Shown here in pieces: positions 55,733-64,000 of a stretch of DNA of 64,000 nucleotides; the first letter of the stretch is position 1, and each line of letters opens with the position of its first letter. The stretch comes from Ophiosphaerella korrae (taxonomy: Eukaryota > Ascomycota > Dothideomycetes > Pleosporales > Phaeosphaeriaceae). Below the pieces are notes generated by a model. The model was not told where the DNA came from and made no database searches. It saw nothing but the letters and a program-made list of their open reading frames with translations. The stretch is taken from NCBI GenBank assembly GCA_028456385.1, contig JALNQF010000046.1:1-64000 (forward strand). The letters run 5' to 3'. The translations under genes and the position numbers were made by a program.

Positions 55733-58700
55733 ATGGCGGAGCTTCTTGGCTTTGACAATCCTGTCCCCATGCCATGGCTGTGGAGAAGCGCAGATGGCCA
55801 AGGCGCACGTGCAGCGGATACTGGCCTCTTGGGGATAAGCCGCGAATGCGAGCAGCGCCAACAGCAACAGACTTCGCCGTGGGCAAACTGCTACGCCCTC
55901 GTCTGGGAAGACCTCTTCGCACTCCCGCCTCCGCCGCAACTCGAATATGGCGCCGACAGCATGCTCGTAGCCTCTTCCAGCGAGCTTCAGCAACATGCCA
56001 GCGCCCGTCATGACACCCGCGACGGTCTTCTCTCGCCGCCAGCCGCCGTTTCCCAACCAGCCGTCGACATGCAAGTTGCGACCGACGCACCAGACGCACC
56101 AGACGCACCGGCCGTCTCTATGCCAGACGTGCCTGCCGACCACAACCACGACATGACCGCCTTGGACAGCAGCCTGCCAGCCCTTGGAAATGCCATTACC
56201 TTCTCCAACCCGCCCGCTATGGACGGCATTGGTGTCGTTGATGGCGTTAGCGTTGGCATGGACATGTTCGCCCCCATGGACTTCCCGCCGCCCACCATCA
56301 GCGATGAGCGCCTCACTGCCTTTGCGCGCCTCCGCTTCGACGACGGCTCCTACTACATGCACACCTACCAGATTGTCCTCGGCCGCAACATTGACCTAGC
56401 TCATCGCGACATGCGGCGGCTGGCCAAGGTCGACCAGCTGCACGCCGAAGGCCAGCCGCAAGCCGCAGAGGCCTTGCTCAATGCAAACGTGTCCAAGAAG
56501 CGCAAGCGCCGCGCCGCACGCAGTGTCATCAGCGAGAAGGGCGGCATTGTCAGTGCCCCCATAGAGTCGATGCCCATGGAGTACCAGCAGCGCCGCCAGA
56601 GCATTGCCTCGCACTCTATCAGCTCAGCATCTCACCCGACCGGCGACTCAGCCGAGGAAAAGCCAGCTGAGAGAGCGCCCCACGACCTCATCATGCAGAC
56701 CTTCCCCGAAGTACCTGCACAGTTCGATGGCCACGTCCCCGAGGATCCCAACGACTGCCCCCTGGTCCCCATACACCCTCACCACATTACCGCGCGCACT
56801 GGCTCGCATGGCCCCAAAGGTATTTCACGACAACATGCCAAGATCTTCTACGATTTTGATCAAGGCCACTTCTGCATCGAAGTCCTAGGTTCTAATGGCC
56901 TGCACCACGAAAATACTTTCAAATCACAGGGCGAGGTGGCTCCTTTGGACCACGGTGACCATCTCGTCATTGGCGCTGTGAACATACAGTTCTATCTGCC
57001 AGACATTGCCCTTACCGACGATCAGCGGCATCGCCAGGAATCTGGATCTCGCCCAATGAGCTTTTCGTTCGAAAACGGTCACGGCGAACTTGAAACTGAC
57101 GAGCAGGTAAGCTCTGATAGTGAAGGAGAGTTGAGCATCAACCCAAGACACGTGTATCACTACCCGGTTGATAGTGATTTGGAGTCAGACGACGCTATCG
57201 GTGATGATGACATGGATGAGTATGACGAGCCTGCCCCACGATCACGGCAAAAGCCGAACCCTAAACTCAAGCTCAAGCTTTCGTAAGTGCTTCATTCCAA
57301 ATCGCATATTGCCATATGTGCCGTATGTTATCCTGTGAGCTAACATTCCTATAGTGCTCCGGCTCCACCACCTAAAGAAGTTAGGAAAGCGCATAAGCGA
57401 AAACATAGGGAAATAACGCCAGAACCGAGTCCAACTAAAAAGCTTAAGACTAAGCACAAGGAATCGAACAAGGAGCCCGCCAAAGAGCCCAAGGCAACTA
57501 AGGAACCCAAGGAATCGAAAGAGCCGAAGGAGCCAAAGGAAAAAGGTAAAGCACCAGCGAAGACGCCCTCCAAGGTTCCTGTGAAGGAGGAAGAACAGCA
57601 GGTAGAAGCCGTACCAAAAGAGGTTGTGGTAAAGGAAAAAGCAGAGCCAAGCAAGTCTGTTCCGACTGATAGCCCGCCACTCCTACGAAAGCCGCTCGAT
57701 GGCGAGCTCGAGGCAGGAGGAGATATCGAGGGCCTCATCACAGAAGAAATGGCCATTAAGTTCAACTTGCCGGCAACCTTGATTGGCCAGGTTGTTGAGA
57801 AGCGAAAGGGACCTGGCCGGCCACCCAAGGACGGCATCATGTCGAAGCGACAGAGGTCACAGCTCATCAAGCAAGCCAAAGAGATCGAGAGAGCAAAGGC
57901 TGCCGGTATTGATCCAGCCGACATACCTATGCCTTCAATGAAACCAAAGCTAGCAAAGCGAAAAGATTCTAATACTGCTGATGGTGAAGACGGCGACGTT
58001 AGGGAATCTACAGAAAACGGCGACGGTACACTGTCAGGCGATAAGAAGCAGTTGAAGCCTAACAAGCCTCCTCGTACACCATCGCCCGAACCTCGCGTGG
58101 AAGATTATACAGAAGAACAGCTGCAACGACCCACCGCAAACTATGTCGTCCTTATTCATGAAGCAATCTCATCATCCAGCACCGGGCAGATGAATCTTCA
58201 ACAAATCTACAATTACATTGAGCGGAAATATCCATGGTACAAATTCAAAACCACAACTAGCGGATGGCAATCAAGTGTACGTCACAATCTTGGCCAACAT
58301 GACGCTTTTGTAAAAGGAGATAAAGAGGGCAAAGGCTTCAACTGGAAAGTGAATCAAGAAGTATCGATTGAGAAGGAGCGTCGAAAGAGGCAAGTCAGTC
58401 CTCCTGTCAATCATGCCCAACGGCAGCCATACTATCCTCCTCCGCCAAATGGTTACCCGCAGTACCCACAGCCTGCATACCCTTACCATCCAGGTATGGC
58501 GCCTCACAACATGGCCCCCACCGCTCCAAGACTGCCACCAAGCCTCGCCAATCCACAGCCTCGACTACCTCCTAGCATGGCCCGTGATTCAAATGCAACC
58601 ACACCTGCAGCATCCCAAGCAGCTCCTCATCCATCTCCATATGCATCCCCATGGGCTGGAGGGAGCACCGCCGGTAGTCCTACTGCGCAAAATCCACCGC

Positions 58701-59746
58701 GTCCCTACCCACAAGCCAATTCTCAGACCCCCCCTGTCACTTCAGCAGGTACGACAAGCGGCCAGTATGGCGTACTGTACCCTACCAGTGCATCTCAGTC
58801 GTATAACGCGCCGCCTGCAACAGCAAGTCCATACGGAGGTCCGTATGCAAATGCCAGTCCCAGTCCGTATGGTTCAGGCCCTAATCGACCATATACACCT
58901 TATCATCCACCAAGTCAGCAGGCGACAGGGTCAACGTACACGACGCAAAATCAGACCTCGCAACTAGCACAATCACCTAATAACGTACCTGTTGGTCGGT
59001 ATCTGTCCACTACACACCCTGACCTCATACGCCAGCTAGAGGCATTCCGGAAGGTGTATCTTGAGGCCAGAAAAGAACCGGGTGAAGATCGAAAAGTTGA
59101 CAATGCGATACGTGCCTATGTCGATTCTCAATTTCCTAGGGATAAGCTCACTACTGCCGAATCATCATTACTCAAGGCGATATCAGGCATAGAACATCTG
59201 GGAAAGTACAGTACGACCGAGCCAGTCGTACAGCAAGTGTCAGTTCCCGCGAATGTACCACCAGATACAAGTATTGCTTCAGCAGGCACCGCAGCTGCCA
59301 TTGCGGCAGATGCTGCAGCCAATACAGTTGGCCCCGCCGCCCCTACTCAGCAATCTAGTTCGCCTTCATCAGCAAAATCGCAGCCACATGCAGTCCAGCA
59401 GACGAGTGAGCCGCACAAATTCACGCCAAATATGAGCGGCGCCCCACCGGTTCCTCCATCGACTACTGTTCCCATGCAATCTGCGCCGTCCCTCCCCTCA
59501 TCACACCGTCCAAGTGTGGAACCACTCACCCCCGTACCTGGATCTCCAGCCGTGCAGAACGGCACCCCACTCAAGCGCTCATTCGGTGAACTACCCGCAG
59601 CCACCACCGATCCTAACGCAGACGCCGAACAACCACCAAAGCCAGACAACATCGAAGCAGCGCACAAACCTAAGGACGCGGTACCCAACACTGACGAACT
59701 AAATGAAACCACCAAACCCGACGCCTCCACTCCTTCCGTCGAATAA
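55733..59746 (+). CDS. FHL1: FHA- and forkhead-domain transcription factor (FHL1-like)
   Basis: Exons 55733-57282 and 57355-59746 (72-nt intron GTAAGT..CCTATAG) give 1313 residues from MAELLGFDNP. An ATG at 55643 would add a hydrophobic leader and is less likely. Residues about 197-420 hold an FHA domain in which FARLRFDDGSYYMHTYQIVL is separated by about 150 residues from GSHGPKGISRQHAKIFYDFD and HLVIGAVNIQFYL. A Lys- and Pro-rich linker follows. Residues about 775-865 form a forkhead domain (PTANYVVLIHEAIS, GWQSSVRHNLGQHDAFVKGD, KGFNWKVN). This order matches FHL1, which in yeast controls ribosomal-protein genes, and similar fungal regulators. The C-terminal 450 residues are Pro-, Gln- and Ser-rich. 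The role here is inferred. Confidence 0.85.
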
Positions 59747-60249
59747 GAGATCATCTTACCACGCGTGCATTCATTCGTGCGCGCGCCACATCTCGTCGTC
59801 CCGCGCATCAATACTTTCTTTTCCCACGGGCGTATATACGTGACCCCCGTATAGTTACTTAGGCTCACGGATAACGACCGGCGTTCAAGCGCCGTGCTTA
59901 TCCACCAGCAGAACATAGATACCCGGGTGTTAATCGGAGCCAGCAAAATAAAAGTTGCATTTGCGCTAGCATGCAATAAATAGTGCAGGGGGAGGGCATA
60001 TCAATTTCGCAGTGCATGTAATTACGCTATCATGAAGAATATTTGTGCACTCGGAATGCGCGCGTGAAATTGCTAAGTATCTTTGTCGGCCGTGAAGTGC
60101 GCCCATGTGATACTATGTAAGGGGATCAAAATATGTCCTCCGATACATTTCGCCTGACGCCAGAATAAACTCGCTGCCTGCACATACCCTGTACCCTTCC
60201 TCCAACACCAGGAATTCCTGCAAAATCGGCTTAGGGAGGTGGGTGCAAA
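59747..60249. other. Convergent intergenic region
   Basis: 3' flanks of the forkhead gene and SNF7; no ORF of interest. Confidence 0.5.
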
Positions 60250-61042
60250 TCACATGGCCATTTCGGCCTGCAATTTCCGCAGTTCTTCCTCCTCGTCATC
60301 CTCCTCCACCCGCTGGGGCAATTTCTGGTTCGGCGCCTGCGGCAGCCGGCCTGCGGCGACTGTGTCGTTGACGGGTACGTTGCCAGTCTTGAGCATTTCC
60401 TCGTCAAGTTTCTCCTGCTGGAGTTCTGCGAGCTCCTCGTCGAGCTCGTCTTCGTCGATGCCGTTGGTCGTCACGCCCGAGGTGATGGCTTCGCTTATCT
60501 CCTCGCCGATTGCGTGTTGCTCGCGGAGATCTTCCCTGTGAGCGGCTGATGGTTAGCAAGCGAAGTGGAGGTGTGTGGGAAAGAGGGTGGGAGGAATGTA
60601 CATTACGTTGTCGACTTTGTCAATGGTGAGACCAGCGTGTATCTGCTTCATGGCGCTGCCAGCGTTCTTCATGGCGTCTAGTGTCTCCTTGTTGATGTTC
60701 GCGGTTTCAATGCTGTATATTTCGCGCTCGAGCGTCATGATTTGCGCGCTTGTTTGCTCCAGCGAGTGCTCGAACTGCTTCTTCCGCCGTAGGGCTGCCT
60801 TGGCCGCTATTGCTGCGAATCAGCTGGTGCTGCTAGTGAATGGATTGAGGGGAAATTGTACCGCTCTTGTTGGATGTCACGAATTTTCTTGCTAGGCTAT
60901 CTTGTTCGTCCATTTGGTTCTGGAGGTGTTTCTCGCGCTTGTTCAACATTTCTAGTTGGCCTCGTAGTTGCAGTATGGCCTTCTTGGGCGCCTCCTTCTT
61001 CGCCTGCCCGCCGCCAAACCAACCCAGGCCCCATCCAGACAT
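60250..61042 (-). CDS. SNF7: ESCRT-III subunit Snf7/Vps32
   Basis: Exons 61042-60862, 60812-60602 and 60535-60250 give 225 residues; introns are 49 nt (GTACAA..TCGCAG) and 66 nt (GTACAT..CACAG). The start MSGWGLGWFGGGQAKKEAPK is followed by the charged helices AILQLRGQLEMLNKREKHLQ and KKQFEHSLEQTSAQIMTLER, and the acidic end EDDEEEELRKLQAEMAM with a terminal MIM1-like helix (Leu/Met pattern) for Vps4 binding. Snf7 polymerises on endosomes to drive membrane budding and the sorting of cargo into multivesicular bodies. In fungi it is also part of the Pal/Rim pH-sensing route. The length fits the family. Confidence 0.93.
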
Positions 61043-61413
61043 GTTCGTGGTAGTATCTAGGTATTCACGGTCAGCAACGTTCCATATCGCCGGGAGTCGT
61101 TGATTAGATAACAAAGCGGTGGGGCAGTGGGGTCAGGGCATGCTGTAGGTATACCTACTTCTTGTGAATGAAAGTTTCCCTTGTAGTTGAAGAAACTTGG
61201 ATCGGGAAGATTATATACGGAAGTTATGAGCAGTAGGGTGAAGTGTTGACGGGTGAATAGACGGATGCCTGGAAGTCAAGATCGGGGTGCGAGGCATGAT
61301 GTCGTCGCACGTCCGCGCGCATGCGCTAATGCTGGCACGTGCGCTTGATCTCGGCGTTAGGATTCACCGGTCTACCTCAACAACACAAATCCAACCTCCC
61401 TCAACCACCACCA
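61043..61413. promoter_or_regulatory. Shared promoter of SNF7 and TEN1
   Basis: 371 bp separate the two divergent start codons. No clear TATA box; short repeated CGTCCGCGCGCATGCGC-type sequence at about 61310-61325. Confidence 0.4.
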
Positions 61414-61830
61414 ATGTCTGCTGGTCCCGTGCCTTCAAATCTTGTCCTGCTCAGTAACTTGACCGAGTCTGCGCTGGGGACCAAAGTTCGCTTCTTGGGC
61501 TGGTATTGATATCGGGCTCGAGATTGACGCTCAAGCTAATATAGCTTCAGCGTTGATGACTATGTCGTCAAGACGGCAACGTTGCTCTTGAAGCATCATG
61601 ACTCATCCGGCAGTACTTTGCCTGTCATCGCTCATGTTGACATTGAACATGTGCTCGAGCAAGTAAAGCGCCATGAGCTAGATGTTGGCACATGGATCAA
61701 CGTCATTGGTTACGTGCAACAGCGCAAGGAGCAACATGTCTTCGTGCAGGCTGTCGCGGTATGGGACGCTGGCAATGTAAACCAGATTGCATATCAGAGG
61801 GCGGTAGAGAAGAGAAGTGAAGCAGGCTAA
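61414..61830 (+). CDS. TEN1: CST telomere-capping subunit Ten1
   Basis: Exons 61414-61502 and 61545-61830 give 124 residues; the 42-nt intron (GTATTG..AATATAG, branch GCTAAT) splits a Cys codon (TG|C). The protein reads MSAGPVPSNLVLLSNLTESA and LGTKVRFLGCFSVDDYVVKT, then VIAHVDIEHVLEQVK and GTWINVIGYVQQRKEQHVFV, and ends QAVAVWDAGNVNQIAY. This is the OB-fold of Ten1, which joins Stn1 (and Cdc13/CTC1) in the CST complex that protects and helps replicate telomere ends. The short length, small intron and divergent sequence make it easy to miss in annotation. It is divergent from SNF7. Confidence 0.83.
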
Positions 61831-63357
61831 GCTGGACTGATGTTAGCCTTGCATCAGGGATTTGCACATCTCCTGAACAAGCTCATCGACAATAGTGTCT
61901 CCAAGTAATCAAAAGGGGAGATGGCCTTGGCTGCTACACGCAGGCGAAGTACACAAAATCCAGGACGAGATAATACTCAAATCGATTTGTAGCACGTTAA
62001 GGATTGGATATTCAAGATTTGGTACACTCGCCACCATATTTCAAATTCACATGGGTTCGAGATGCACAATTTTGACTAGTGGCAAGGTGTATGCCCCAAT
62101 CAAACATGAAGAGTCTACCGACACACGATGAGATTTCTCTATTAGTGGCACAAAAATGTACTCATTGCACGAAACACAACCACGCCATAAAACAACAGCG
62201 CTCGACAACATTTCACATGCACAATACCAACCTCCAGCACGAGGCAATGCACAGGATTTTGGAGGACAACTCAGCTCCAATCTTCACGCCTGTATTTTCT
62301 TGAATACGAACTATTCTTTCTATTTGTGAAACACACCCCATCATTTCCATAACTTTCTTCAATCTCTACACTTTTTACTGCACAATGATCATCCAACCAT
62401 TTCAAACAACACGCATGTCTAAGGAAACAAGTACACATGCACCTAAGAGTCAGGCACAACATTCGGTAATTTCACGGCATCCACGACGCATTCATGGGGA
62501 AATTATAGAAGGGACAACGAGGCACGACAGCCATCACATCAGGATACCAACTGCCACCCTTCACACCCACCATCGCGCCACCCAACCCTTTACCACACCC
62601 ATCGCTTCCCCTTGCTCAACCCCCCACGGATCCCCTCACTCAGATCTAATACACAAATCCGCCCTACCACTCACCCAACCTTCCCCAACCCCGCCGCAGC
62701 CCGCCTAATCCCGCCAAGCAAACCACCCGCCTCGCACCACCAAGTTGGACACAATCAAGCCAGCGCATCTCCCAAGCATGTCGTGGCCACTCGTCGTCCC
62801 ACAAGGCACACCGCACCTAGCCTGCAACGACGCGTACTTGTCAGTCCCAAATAAGATGGCCACGTTACGCCGCAGTCCATCTGCGCCGCATTGACACGCA
62901 CCAACAGAGCATGCGGTCGCTCCACGCGGCACCCGGACTCGGCCCCCAACCTACCCTGGACTCTACTCGCCGACGTGGCGTAGGGCAATCGGGCTGCGCC
63001 GCGTCGCGTAGAAAAGGTGTCCAGCGAAGTTGCGTGAATGGGTTTAATCAGCGCTGCGAGCAAATAGTGTACGGCGTATGCTGAGTTGGGGGCATGGCAC
63101 GGGGGTACAATTGGGGAATCAAGTTGAAGCGCAAAAAAAGGTGGGTGAAGTGAGTGATTACTATCCTATGACGTCCGATGAACGAGCGTTGGCTACCAAG
63201 TGCTCCATGATGTGGATGATAAAAACGCCGGTTTGAAAAGGGTATCTAAGTTTTGCCAATGCATCGTACATGAAAGCGAGAAAATCAGGCCGAGCTTACT
63301 CAGACTGGAAGATGAAGCGAAAAGAAAAAGAAGACATTGCAAGAAGGATTCAGCACA
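61831..63357. other. Intergenic, nothing recognised
   Basis: 1.5 kb with only chance frames on both strands, some Pro/Thr-rich. No RNA gene could be supported. Confidence 0.45.
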
Positions 63358-64000
63358 TTACTTGCGCGGTCCGAAGACCCAATCTATGACGGCGTTAGAG
63401 GTGTTTTGGATACGGCTAGGATTGTGTTGTACTTACACTGCGCAGCATACCTGACCTCAAAGCTGGACGGCTGGCCCTGGCAGGTCGCTGGCGCCATGCC
63501 ACCGGCGGTCTCAAGGCGGTACACGGTGTCGATGCCGCCCTGGGAGATGCCCTTTGTGTCCCTGAGATACAACCACTTGACGGAGCCCTCCTTAGCGAGA
63601 CCGGGGCACGCAGACGCGGGGGCAACGGTTTCGTTGAGCTTGCCGACCTGGGCCATGGGATAGGGGATCTGAGTGAGTTGGTCGAAGGCAAAGATGGGAG
63701 TGTTGGCGCCGTTGACGCTGTTGAAGAAGTGGTGGCCAGCGATGTTTTCGTAGCCTTGGGATTTGAGGTTGAGTTCTAGTTGGGCGGGCTCCGTGCTTAG
63801 AGAGAGTGCGAGCGGGGAGATGGAGGGGATCTTCCACTTCGCCATGGAGTCGTTGTTGAGCTTGGAGCCAATGTCGTAGAGAGTGGCTTGATCACGATTA
63901 ACATAAATTCATACATCTTATTAGGGATTCTTACCCAAGGCGCCTGTAGTGCCAGGAGCAGCATCTGGGTTGCCACTGGTGCAAGTATAGTTCTGCGTTC
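63358..64000 (-). CDS. DUF3455 secreted protein (5' part beyond the window)
   Basis: Exons 64000-63935 (start cut by the window edge), 63887-63437 and 63383-63358, with introns of 47 nt and 53 nt. The visible part reads TQNYTCTSGNPDAAPGTTGA, then ATLYDIGSKLNNDSMAKWKI, AGHHFFNSVNGANTPIFAFD, and VKWLYLRDTKGISQGGIDTV. It ends QYWVFGPRK. These are conserved blocks of DUF3455, whose members are usually secreted and are of unknown function (sometimes misnamed malate dehydrogenase). The signal peptide would lie outside the window. Confidence 0.82.

Noticed and set aside
1..64000. CRISPR arrays, bacterial operons, riboswitches or rRNA genes
   Set aside because: None of the required repeat spacing, operon layout or conserved RNA cores was seen; the window is eukaryotic with spliced genes.

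Overview
This window looks like nuclear DNA from a filamentous ascomycete, most likely a Dothideomycete close to the Pleosporales. The reasons are inferential. Protein-coding genes are split by short introns (42-97 nt, mostly GT..AG with CTAAC/CTAAT-like branch sites). Genes sit on both strands without operons. The families are typical of such fungi: UstYa-like, rhodopsin-domain Pth11-like, DUF3455, DUF7053, SRR1, a GMA12/MNN10-type glycosyltransferase, and an FHA-forkhead factor. Gene-rich, GC-balanced blocks alternate with AT-rich, gene-poor blocks that carry decayed genes and transposon relics, as expected of a genome shaped by repeat-induced point mutation (RIP). I reconstructed gene models by joining open frames at splice sites. 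The exon sums below are all multiples of three unless stated.

Layout. 1-5.8 kb: AT-rich and decayed (a gene relic at 1.04-2.20 kb, a perfect 32-bp palindrome at 5.42 kb). 5.85-15.7 kb: RING-ankyrin protein, C2-domain cytokinesis protein of Fic1/Inn1 type, a proline-rich unknown, a kinase-like (APH) remnant, a damaged small gene with a GC-AG intron, and a compact ABM monooxygenase. 17.3-22.3 kb: BTB protein with acidic 14-residue repeats, a foldback element, an AT-hook protein and a small cysteine-rich secreted protein. 22.7-28 kb: transposon-rich, with a 1029-bp hAT deletion derivative with an 8-bp target duplication and a 438-bp long-TIR element. 28.2-32.3 kb: Pth11-like seven-helix receptor and a cysteine-rich F-box-like protein. 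32.5-43.8 kb: fatty aldehyde dehydrogenase, glycosyltransferase, NTF2-like protein, amino-acid permease, sugar permease. 43.9-47.0 kb: AT-rich and apparently empty.

47.1-64 kb is the most conserved-looking block: SRR1 protein, MFS drug transporter, tyrosine phosphatase, DUF7053 protein, UstYa-like oxidase, 2OG-Fe(II) oxygenase, FHL1-type FHA/forkhead regulator, ESCRT-III Snf7, CST subunit Ten1, and a DUF3455 protein cut by the window edge. Two head-to-head pairs (2OG oxygenase/FHL1 and Snf7/Ten1) share short promoter regions.

There is no convincing multi-gene secondary-metabolite cluster. The most unusual content is the mobile DNA: the hAT derivative, two long-TIR foldback elements that seem related, a 110-bp hairpin element, and a secreted protein gene lying 0.4 kb from the hAT element.
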